From Rubritepida sp. (GTDB lineage Bacteria; Pseudomonadota; Alphaproteobacteria; Acetobacterales; Acetobacteraceae), in contig JAQGHZ010000317.1 in assembly GCA_028291485.1 (NCBI GenBank), forward strand, positions 1-7,645: a DNA stretch of 7,645 nt. Reading direction: 5' to 3'. Position 1 is the stretch's first letter; every line of letters starts with the position of its first letter. The notes under the pieces were generated by a model. That model had not been told where the DNA came from. It saw nothing but the letters and a program-made list of their open reading frames with translations, and did no database searches. Shown here in pieces: positions 1-5,373 of this stretch. The translations under genes and the position numbers were made by a program.

Positions 1-617
1 GCCACGGCGAAGTCGACCTGGCTGGCGAGCATGCCGATCATCGCATCGCCGGCGCCGCGATAGGGCACGTGGAGGCAGCGCACGCCGGCCGCCACCAGCA
101 GGCCCTCGGCGTAGAAGTGCAGCACGCTGCCGATGCCGCCGCTGCCATAGGAAAGCTTCTCCGGGTTTTGCCGGGCGTGCTCGACGAATTCCGCGTAGCT
201 CCGGATCGGCAGGCCCTCGCGCACCACCAGGACGGTGCGGCCCCGCGCGCTGTCCGTGATGGGCGAGAAGCCGTTCGCATGGTCCCAGGGCAGACGGCGG
301 AAGACGTAGGGGACCATCGAATAGGTGGTGTCGATGGCCAGCAAAGTGAGGCCGTCGGGCGCGGCGCGCGCGGCCTCGGCCATGCCGATCGTGCCGGTGG
401 CGCCGGTCCGGTTCTCCACGAAGAACTGCTGGCCGATCTGCTCCGTCAGCTTCTGCGCGACCTTGCGGCCCACGGCATCCACCGCGCCGCCGGGTGGGAA
501 GGGGGCGATGATCCGCACCGGCCTTGCGGGATAGGCCTGGGCCCGGGCGATGGAGGGCGAGGCAAGGCCCGCGCCCGCCGCGAGCAGCGGCAGGATCCGG
601 CGACGTGTCGTTTTCAT
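1..617 (-). CDS. Bug/TctC-family tripartite tricarboxylate transporter substrate-binding protein (3' end cut by window)
   Basis: A periplasmic receptor of the Bug (TctC) family, which captures small organic acids or related molecules, sometimes for a TctAB membrane transporter. About 205 codons of the roughly 320-330 usual for the family are present; the C-terminal lobe is outside the window. The start at 617 is preceded by a good Shine-Dalgarno (GGAGGA). The N-terminus has a Tat-like signal (TRRRIL at residues 4-9, then an Ala/Leu-rich stretch, likely cleavage at ARA-QA near residue 26). The mature protein opens with the family signature YPARPVRIIAPFPPGG (residues 29-44), followed by ENRTGATGTIGMAEAA, AAPDG and YGSGGIGS, and HVPYRG near the window edge. 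It is the last visible gene of the minus-strand operon, 34 bases after the ferredoxin-fold gene. No TctA or TctB gene is visible, so it may be an orphan receptor, as is common for this family. The ligand cannot be read from sequence. Family assignment is firm. Confidence 0.93.
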   Translation of the reverse strand, partial: MKTTRRRILPLLAAGAGLASPSIARAQAYPARPVRIIAPFPPGGAVDAVGRKVAQKLTEQIGQQFFVENRTGATGTIGMAEAARAAPDGLTLLAIDTTYSMVPYVFRRLPWDHANGFSPITDSARGRTVLVVREGLPIRSYAEFVEHARQNPEKLSYGSGGIGSVLHFYAEGLLVAAGVRCLHVPYRGAGDAMIGMLASQVDFAV

Positions 618-651
618 GTTCGTTTCCTCCAGTTTCGTTCTTGGGACGTTG

Positions 652-987
652 TCAGCTGTCCGGCAGACGCTCCGGAATATCCACGGTCAGCGACAGCAGC
701 CGGAACGAGTTGCTCTTGCCGTGGCCGTCGAGGTTGAGGCTGCCGTTCACGCCGCCCTCCAGCACCTCGTCCACCACGAAGTTGAAGGCGTGCAGGCCCG
801 GCAGGTCATAGCGCACGCAGCCGGTCGCGCCGCGATGCGTGAACAGCGCGAGCACGCGGTCGGCCGTGACCTGCTCGCCGAGCAGCGCGTAATGCGCGGG
901 GTCGTAGGGCATCAGCGACATGTTCAGCCGGTTGCCTTTGTCGCCGGCGCGGCTGTGGGCGATCTCGTGGAGCATCACGGTGGTCAT
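652..987 (-). CDS. AtuA-type ferredoxin-fold small protein, partner of the upstream AtuA-like protein
   Basis: A 111-residue cytosolic protein beginning MTTVMLHEIAHSRAGDKGN. It matches the short module that in long AtuA proteins (about 600 aa) forms the C-terminal ferredoxin-like domain and that in other bacteria is a separate gene. Typical elements are HSRAGDKGNRLNMSL (residues 11-25), the YDP turn at 28-30, a central RYDLPGLHAFNFVVDEVLEGG segment (59-79) and a SLNLDGHGKS motif (83-92). The start at 987 is chosen over a longer in-frame start at 1086 because it has a strong Shine-Dalgarno (GAAGGAGAT), matches the family N-terminus, and makes an ATGA overlap with the stop of the upstream gene. 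The 33-residue extension of the longer start is Arg/His/Pro-rich antisense-like sequence. The overlap implies translational coupling and roughly equal production. The family's biochemical activity is unknown to me, so the role as a subunit is inferred from gene order and from fused homologues. Confidence 0.88.
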   Translation of the reverse strand: MTTVMLHEIAHSRAGDKGNRLNMSLMPYDPAHYALLGEQVTADRVLALFTHRGATGCVRYDLPGLHAFNFVVDEVLEGGVNGSLNLDGHGKSNSFRLLSLTVDIPERLPDS

Positions 988-2369
988 GCGCTGATCTCCT
1001 TCGCGGTGCGGACGACGACGCGCGTCGGCACGCGCTCGCGCAGCACGAGATGGCTGCGGGTGAGGATGCGCGGCGTGACGCGCCACCGCGCGCCGCCCGT
1101 GCCCGCCGTGCCGCAGCAGAGCATGGCGAGCACCTCGCGCGAGGCCTGGTCGGCGTCGTCGCGCGTATGCGCCTCGACGGCGAGGCGGATGCGGATATCC
1201 TCCGGCTCGGGGCCGGCGTAGTTGCGCCAGAGCGTGCCGGCGTCGCTGTCATGCACGCTGGCGATGCCGATCAGGTCCACGCGGGCGCGGACGTCGAGGC
1301 CGCGGATCTTCATGCGCTGCAGCAGCACCTCGGCGGTGGCGCGGGCGCGGGCCAGGGCGTTGGGGCCGGCGACGGAGACCTCGCCCTCGCCGAGCCAGCT
1401 CCCCTCGAAGCTCGCGGTGACCTTGAGCGTGTCGGGGCGGGCATGGCCGCGCAGGTTGTGCAGCGCGACGCGGTCCTTGCCCACCTGCTCGACGCGGCAT
1501 TGGCTGATGTCGAGAACCACGTCCGGCGTGATGTAGTGCGAGGGGTCGTGCAGCTCGTAGAGCAGCTGCTCCTTGATGGTGCGCAGGTCCACGAGGCCGC
1601 CGGTATTCGCCGCTTTCGTGATGACGAGGCCGCCGTCGGCGGTCACCTCCGCGATCGGAAAACCGATATTCGCCGGATCGGGAATGTCCTTGAAGCCCGG
1701 ATCCCAGAAGACGCCGCCGGTGACCTGGCTGCCGCATTCCAGCAGGTGGCCCGTGGCCGCGCCGAGAGCCAGCGCATCCCAGTCGTCGAAGCGCCAGCCA
1801 AAATGGTGCGCGAGCGGCGCGATGGCGAGCGCGGGATCGCTGGTGCGGCCGGCGACGACGACATCCGCATCCTGCTGCAGCGCCTCGACCAGCGGCTCCG
1901 CGCCGATATAGGCATTGGCGGCGATGAGCTTCCAGGCGCCCATGTCCAGCCCGGCATCCGCCTCGTGCACGGGCAACTGCCCGCCGGCGACGAGGCCGGT
2001 GACGTCGTCGCCCTCGACGAGCGCGATGCGCAGGTCGGGCAGGCCCTTTGCCATCGCGAGCTTCGCGACGGCAACAGCGGCCGCGGGCGGATTGGCCGCG
2101 CCCCAATTGCCGAGCAGCGGGATATTGTTCTGCTTCGCCAGCGCCAGGATGGGATCGAGCAGCCGCTCCAGCATCGGTTCGTAGCCGGCATTCGGATCGC
2201 GCCGCTTCTCGAGATGCGCCAGCGCCACGGTGCGCTCGCCGAGCGTCTCGAAGAACATCGCCGAAGGCAGCCCGCTGGCGATGAGCGTCTTCAGGACGGG
2301 GAGGGGGGCATCGACGCGATCGCCCGAGAAGCCGGCGCCGTTGCCGACGAGAAACCTGTTGTCTGCCAT
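984..2369 (-). CDS. Acyclic terpene utilisation AtuA-family (DUF1446) protein
   Basis: A 461-residue protein of the AtuA/DUF1446 family, named after atuA of the Pseudomonas citronellol/geraniol catabolic cluster. The reaction catalysed is not established, and none of the other atu genes is visible, so a terpene role should not be assumed. Family hallmarks run in order: VGNGAGFSGDRVDAP (residues 8-22), FFETLGERT (39-47), GNWGAANP (87-94), VVAGRTSDPALAIAPL (171-186), GHLLECGSQVTGG (207-219) and IGFPIAEVTADGGLVITKAANTGG (about 235-258). The start at 2369 has a strong GGAGGAG site 3 bases upstream and matches the family N-terminus; the 95 extra codons of the open frame back to 2654 run through the divergent promoter region and the regulator gene. 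The stop overlaps the start of the ferredoxin-fold gene by 4 bases. It is the first gene of the operon, divergent from a Crp/Fnr-type regulator. The product is about 110-140 residues shorter than fused AtuA proteins because its C-terminal domain is a separate gene. Confidence 0.92.
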   Translation of the reverse strand: MADNRFLVGNGAGFSGDRVDAPLPVLKTLIASGLPSAMFFETLGERTVALAHLEKRRDPNAGYEPMLERLLDPILALAKQNNIPLLGNWGAANPPAAAVAVAKLAMAKGLPDLRIALVEGDDVTGLVAGGQLPVHEADAGLDMGAWKLIAANAYIGAEPLVEALQQDADVVVAGRTSDPALAIAPLAHHFGWRFDDWDALALGAATGHLLECGSQVTGGVFWDPGFKDIPDPANIGFPIAEVTADGGLVITKAANTGGLVDLRTIKEQLLYELHDPSHYITPDVVLDISQCRVEQVGKDRVALHNLRGHARPDTLKVTASFEGSWLGEGEVSVAGPNALARARATAEVLLQRMKIRGLDVRARVDLIGIASVHDSDAGTLWRNYAGPEPEDIRIRLAVEAHTRDDADQASREVLAMLCCGTAGTGGARWRVTPRILTRSHLVLRERVPTRVVVRTAKEISA

Positions 2370-2386
2370 GAACTCCTCCGGCCGGC

Positions 2387-2416
2387 AGTCTTGGTCGCGC
2401 GCGACAGCGCGGTCAA
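2387..2416 (-). promoter_or_regulatory. Candidate promoter of the AtuA-like operon with a palindrome in its spacer
   Basis: On the minus strand a TTGACC -35-like hexamer (2411-2416) lies 17-18 bases from a weak -10-like AAGACT/CAAGAC (2387-2393), just upstream of the AtuA-like gene's ribosome binding site. The perfect 12-base palindrome GTCGCGCGCGAC (2394-2405) fills most of the spacer, a usual place for an operator. The -10 match is poor (3 of 6 at best), and GC-rich palindromes arise by chance in this kind of genome. I rate it only as the best candidate in this 120-base divergent region. Confidence 0.3.
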
Positions 2417-2473
2417 CCACCGGGCCGGGGCGCACGAAACCTTTCCGCGCGCGGGAGCTTTGACATGAAGGGG

Positions 2474-2489
2474 GTGACCCGAGGTTCAC
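2474..2489. promoter_or_regulatory. Imperfect dyad over the regulator's ribosome binding site (possible autoregulatory operator)
   Basis: GTGACCC-GA-GGTTCAC has 7-base arms matching at 6 of 7 positions. The outer GTGA...TCAC halves resemble those recognised by Crp/Fnr-family proteins, but the spacing (8 bases between GTGA and TCAC) differs from the classical 6. It covers the GAGG ribosome binding site and ends directly at the ATG of the Crp/Fnr-type gene, so protein bound here would block expression of its own gene. A perfect TTGACA (2460-2465) lies just upstream but sits too close to the start codon to be an ordinary -35 for this gene. Speculative. Confidence 0.25.
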
Positions 2490-3245
2490 ATGACATTCGA
2501 CGCCGAACAGACGACAGCCTCGGCGGAGATCAGCCCCTTGCTGCGCTTCTTCCAGCGCAGGGACAGGCTCGGCCGCGAGGAGCAGGCGCTGATCGAGGCG
2601 CTGCCGCTGCGCACGCAGCGCTTCCGGCGCGGCGACGAGATCATCCGGCAGCATTCACGACCTCTGGAGAGCTGCCTCATCCTCGATGGGTTCGCGGCGC
2701 GGCTGCTGCACATGGCCGACGGCAAGCGCCAGATCACCGCGGTCCACATCCCCGGCGACTTCGTGGATCTGCACGGGCTGCTGCTGAAAGTCATGGATCA
2801 CAGCGTCACGGCCGTCTCGGATTGTCGCGCGGCCTTCGTGCCGCATCCGGCGATCATCCAGCTGGCCGAACAGGCGCCGCATATCGGGCGGCTCTTCTGG
2901 ATGTCGACGACGATCGACGCGGCCATCCAACGCGCCTGGATCGGCTGCCTGGGACGGCGCTCGGCGGTGACGCATCTCGCCTATCTCATCTGCGAGATGT
3001 ACCTGCGACTGAACGCCGTGGACCTGGCCAGCGACAACCGGATGGGCTTGCCCGTCACCCAATCTGAGATGTCTGACATACTCGGCCTCTCGGCCGTTCA
3101 CGTGAATCGCGTGGTTCAGGAGCTTCGGCGCACGGGGCTCATCTCCTGGGTCAAGGGCGAGGTGACCATCCTCGATTTCGACCGGCTCACCGAATTCGCC
3201 GATTTCGATCCGACCTACCTCAACCTGATGCGGCAGCCGCGCTGA
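2490..3245 (+). CDS. Crp/Fnr-family transcriptional regulator
   Basis: A 251-residue DNA-binding regulator. The N-terminal part (about residues 40-135) is a cyclic-nucleotide-binding-type beta barrel, with FRRGDEII (46-53), a CLILDGFAARLL strand pair (62-73) and IPGDFVDLHGLLL (87-99). A dimerisation helix follows around 135-175 (LGRRSAVTHLAYLICEM at 154-170), then a winged helix-turn-helix with LPVTQSEMSDILGLS (187-201) and recognition helix AVHVNRVVQELRR (202-214). The four clustered cysteines of oxygen-sensing FNR are absent: cysteines are scattered at 62, 112, 153 and 168. The classical cAMP-binding Arg-Ser/Thr pair is not obvious either, so the signal is unknown. The start has a GAGG site 5 bases upstream. 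The gene is divergent from the AtuA-like operon, making that operon the likely target. Its last 26 bases overlap the 3' end of the glycerol kinase gene on the other strand. Confidence 0.93.
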   Translation: MTFDAEQTTASAEISPLLRFFQRRDRLGREEQALIEALPLRTQRFRRGDEIIRQHSRPLESCLILDGFAARLLHMADGKRQITAVHIPGDFVDLHGLLLKVMDHSVTAVSDCRAAFVPHPAIIQLAEQAPHIGRLFWMSTTIDAAIQRAWIGCLGRRSAVTHLAYLICEMYLRLNAVDLASDNRMGLPVTQSEMSDILGLSAVHVNRVVQELRRTGLISWVKGEVTILDFDRLTEFADFDPTYLNLMRQPR

Positions 3246-4713
3246 GCACCCGCGCGACGGCCTCGCGCCATTCGGCCTTGCGGCGATCCGCCTCCGGACG
3301 CGCCATGCCGGGCAGGAAGCGGCGGTCTCGCCGCCAATGGGTGGAGGCGTCGCCGGGCGGCGGCAGGAGTCCGGCCTGGAGGCCCGCCAGATAGGCCGCG
3401 CCCAGCGCCGTCGTCTCCGGCACCACGGGCCGGTCCACCGGCGCGCCGAGGATGTCGGCGAGGAACTGCATGGTCCAGTCGCTGGCCACCATGCCGCCGT
3501 CCACGCGCAACACGGTGTGGCCCATGCCGGGCCAGTCGCGGCGCATGGCGTCGATGAGGTCGGCGGTCTGCAGCGCCACGCTCTCCAGCGCGGCCCGGCA
3601 GATCTCGGCACGGCCGGAGGCGCGGGTGAGGCCGAGGATCGCACCGCGCGCCTCCGCGTCCCACCAGGGCGCGCCGAGGCCGGTGAAAGCGGGCACCAGA
3701 TGCACGCGCTGCGCCGGGTCCGCGCGCGCCGCAAGCTCGCCCGCCTCGCTGGCCCTGGCGATGATGCCGAGCCCGTCGCGCAGCCATTGCACGGTCGCGC
3801 CGGCCATGAAGATGGAGCCCTCCAGCGCATAGGCGCGGCGCCCGTCGAGCTGCCAGGCGATGGTGGTGAGCAGCCGGTTCGTCGAGGCCACCGCCTCCTC
3901 GCCCGTCACGACAAGGGCGAAGCAGCCGGTGCCGTAGGTGGACTTGATCATGCCCGGCTCGAAGCAGGCCTGGCCTATGGTCGCCGCCTGCTGGTCGCCC
4001 GCCATGCCGAGGATGGGGATGGAGCCGCCCAGCAGCCGGGTCTCGCCGAATCGCGTGGCGCAGTCGCGCACCTCGGGCAGGATCTTCAGGGGGATGCGGA
4101 AGAGATCCAGCATCTCCTCGTCCCATTCGCCCCGGCGGATGTCGAAGAGCAGCGTGCGCGCGGCGTTGGTGGCATCCGTGGCGTGGACGCGGCCCTCGGT
4201 CAGGCGGAACAGGAGAAAGCTGTCCACCGTGCCGAAGCAGAGCTCGCCGCGCCCGGCGGCGGCACGGGCGCCGGGCGTGTTGTCCAGCAGCCACGCGAGC
4301 TTGGTCGCGGAGAAATAGGGATCGAGCAGCAGCCCCGTCCGCGCGGTGACCAGCTCCTCGTGCCCCGCCGCGCGCAGCGATTCGCAGAGCGCCGCGGTCC
4401 GCCTGTCCTGCCAGACCGGCGCACGCCCGACCGCGCGGCCCGTGGCGCGCTCCCACAGCACGGTGGTCTCGCGCTGGTTGGTGATGCCGATGCCGGCGAC
4501 GTCGGATGGCGCGGCGCCCGCCTGGTCCAGTGCCTCGCGCAGGACACGAAGGGAATGCGCCGCGATATCCTCCGGCTCATGCTCCACCCAGCCGGGCGCG
4601 GGGAAGTGCTGCGGCAGCTCCACCTGGGCCGTGGCAACCGGCACGAGCGCGGCGTCGAAGGCGATGGCGCGGGTGGAGGTGGTGCCCTGATCGAGGGCGA
4701 GCAGGAGCGTCAC
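3220..4713 (-). CDS. glpK: Glycerol kinase
   Basis: ATP-dependent phosphorylation of glycerol to sn-glycerol 3-phosphate in the cytosol. The 497-residue product has every expected FGGY-kinase landmark: the phosphate-binding LALDQGTTSTR (residues 5-15), ITNQRETT (77-84) with the glycerol-contacting Arg-Glu pair, VWQDRRT (100-106), DPYFSATK (131-138), FGTVDSFLLF (160-169), GMAGDQQAA (236-244) with the catalytic Asp240, KSTYGTGCF (257-265), VPAFTGLGAPWWD (340-352) and LRVDGGMVASDW (402-413). I chose the GTG at 4713 because it places LALDQGTT at the family's N-terminal position. It lacks a good Shine-Dalgarno, and in-frame ATGs at 4776 and 4815 would add 21 or 34 residues unlike the family, so the start is the least certain part. 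No glpF, glpD or glpR is visible. The 3' end overlaps the convergent regulator gene by 26 bases. Confidence 0.96.
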   Translation of the reverse strand: MTLLLALDQGTTSTRAIAFDAALVPVATAQVELPQHFPAPGWVEHEPEDIAAHSLRVLREALDQAGAAPSDVAGIGITNQRETTVLWERATGRAVGRAPVWQDRRTAALCESLRAAGHEELVTARTGLLLDPYFSATKLAWLLDNTPGARAAAGRGELCFGTVDSFLLFRLTEGRVHATDATNAARTLLFDIRRGEWDEEMLDLFRIPLKILPEVRDCATRFGETRLLGGSIPILGMAGDQQAATIGQACFEPGMIKSTYGTGCFALVVTGEEAVASTNRLLTTIAWQLDGRRAYALEGSIFMAGATVQWLRDGLGIIARASEAGELAARADPAQRVHLVPAFTGLGAPWWDAEARGAILGLTRASGRAEICRAALESVALQTADLIDAMRRDWPGMGHTVLRVDGGMVASDWTMQFLADILGAPVDRPVVPETTALGAAYLAGLQAGLLPPPGDASTHWRRDRRFLPGMARPEADRRKAEWREAVARVLSAAAASG

Positions 4714-4748
4714 AGAACATGTCTGGGCAAGAAACTTCCCTCCCAATT

Positions 4749-4780
4749 CCGTTGACGCAACAACGGACTGCCTCATACCT
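4749..4780 (+). promoter_or_regulatory. Candidate promoter of the small exported-protein gene, with an inverted repeat
   Basis: TTGACG (4752-4757) is a good -35-like hexamer; 16-17 bases downstream is a weak -10-like CATACC/ATACCT (4774-4780), leaving a leader of roughly 30 bases before the ATG at 4816. The -35 lies inside a perfect inverted repeat, CCGTTG-ACGCAA-CAACGG (4749-4766). Because this is the divergent region between glpK and the exported-protein gene, a protein bound here could affect both. The -10 is poor and no experimental support can be read from sequence. Confidence 0.35.
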
Positions 4781-4815
4781 TCGGCCTGAAACGAGCAGAA
4801 GACGGAAACCCCCAC

Positions 4816-5283
4816 ATGGTCAACAAGCTTGCCGCGCTCGCCCTGGCGGGCAGCCTTTTTGCGCTCCCGGCCCTGGCGCAGGACTTCAACCAGCGCCCGA
4901 CCTTCGGGACGATGGAGCTGCAGACGAACTTCCAGCCGGACCCGCGCTCGATCGACGTGACGGCCGGCGGCAACATCAATTCCGAGCGGCTGGGCAATGG
5001 CTGCACGGGCTCGATCGCCAATGCGCCGGACGTGCGGCTGACCTTCACCGCCGGTCGCTTCCCGCTCTACATCTCCGTGACGTCGCAGGCGGATACGACG
5101 CTGGTCGTGAACCTTCCGGACGGAACCTGGGTCTGCAACGACGACCTGAACGACCTCAACCCGGGCATCGTGCTGGATCGGCCGGCCTCGGGTCAGTACG
5201 ACATCTGGATCGGCGTCTTCGGCGGCGGCACGGGCATCCCGGCCAAGCTGTCGATCTCGGAGGTTCCGCCCCAGCGGCGCTGA
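4816..5283 (+). CDS. Small exported beta-rich protein of unknown function
   Basis: A 155-residue protein with a clear Sec signal peptide (MVNKLAALALAGSLFALPALA, probable cleavage after residue 21), giving a mature periplasmic or secreted domain of about 134 residues. The mature part is rich in short beta-strand-like segments: RLTFTAGRFPLYISVTS (74-90), ADTTLVVNLPDGTWVCNDD (92-110), and SGQYDIWIGVFG (125-136). Two cysteines (63 and 107) could form a disulfide, and an Asp/Asn-rich loop CNDDLNDLNPG (107-117) could bind calcium. The SGxYDIWIG strand resembles bacterial pre-peptidase C-terminal (PPC-like) beta-sandwich domains. From memory, close relatives in alphaproteobacteria are sometimes labelled 'peptidase S1', but no catalytic triad or protease motif is visible here and I would not call it a protease. 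It appears to be a single-gene unit, with a candidate promoter upstream and a strong terminator 35 bases after the stop. Confidence 0.85.
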   Translation: MVNKLAALALAGSLFALPALAQDFNQRPTFGTMELQTNFQPDPRSIDVTAGGNINSERLGNGCTGSIANAPDVRLTFTAGRFPLYISVTSQADTTLVVNLPDGTWVCNDDLNDLNPGIVLDRPASGQYDIWIGVFGGGTGIPAKLSISEVPPQRR

Positions 5284-5284
5284 T

Positions 5285-5313
5285 TTGACGCGGCGCTGCC
5301 GCGGGTCTGAAAT
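5285..5313 (+). promoter_or_regulatory. Candidate promoter for the M20 amidohydrolase gene
   Basis: TTGACG (5285-5290) with a 17-base spacer to TGAAAT (5308-5313) begins right after the stop codon of the exported-protein gene. It matches the -35 consensus at 5 of 6 and the -10 at 4 of 6, but lacks the important second-position A of the -10. If used, transcription would begin near 5320, at the very foot of the terminator hairpin, so the hairpin would be at the 5' end of the amidohydrolase mRNA. Confidence 0.3.
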
Positions 5314-5318
5314 CGTTG

Positions 5319-5353
5319 GGGCCGGCGGAAGGTTCCGCCGGCCCTATTCTTTT
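5319..5353 (+). terminator. Rho-independent terminator after the exported-protein gene
   Basis: A perfect inverted repeat, GGGCCGGCGGAA (5319-5330) and TTCCGCCGGCCC (5333-5344), is followed by TATTCTTTT (5345-5353). In RNA this gives a stem of about 10 GC-rich pairs with an AAGGUU loop and a U-rich tail, a textbook intrinsic terminator for the plus strand. It ends only 20 bases before the ATG of the amidohydrolase gene. Confidence 0.9.
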
Positions 5354-5373
5354 GCGTCCAGGATTCCCGCCCC

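Noticed and set aside
69..737. Plus-strand open frame (222 codons) opposite the Bug receptor gene
   Set aside because: The minus strand has an exported Bug protein with a signal peptide, ribosome binding site and family signatures; the plus-strand product has none.
988..1086. Longer N-terminus for the ferredoxin-fold protein starting at 1086
   Set aside because: It adds 33 Arg/His/Pro-rich residues from an out-of-frame reading of the AtuA-like gene; the ATGA-overlap start at 987 has a strong ribosome binding site and matches the family.
984..2369. Assigning a citronellol/geraniol degradation pathway from the AtuA name
   Set aside because: No geranyl-CoA carboxylase, acyl-CoA dehydrogenase or other atu gene is visible, and the AtuA family is widespread outside terpene catabolism.
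1050..2468. Long plus-strand open frame (472 codons) opposite the AtuA-like gene
   Set aside because: The translation is low-complexity Ala/Arg/Gly/His-rich with no recognisable motif, and the opposite strand encodes a clear AtuA family protein. It is a shadow frame caused by high GC.
2655..3830. Minus-strand open frame (391 codons) spanning the regulator and the 3' part of glpK
   Set aside because: It is antisense to the Crp/Fnr-family gene and out of frame with glpK; it has no family resemblance and a biased composition.
3337..4755. Long plus-strand open frame (472 codons) opposite glpK
   Set aside because: It is a composition-driven antisense frame; the minus strand contains all glycerol kinase motifs.
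4816..5283. Calling the small exported protein a serine protease
   Set aside because: There is no His/Asp/Ser triad context or GDSGG-like motif, and the mature domain of about 134 residues is too short for a trypsin-like protease.
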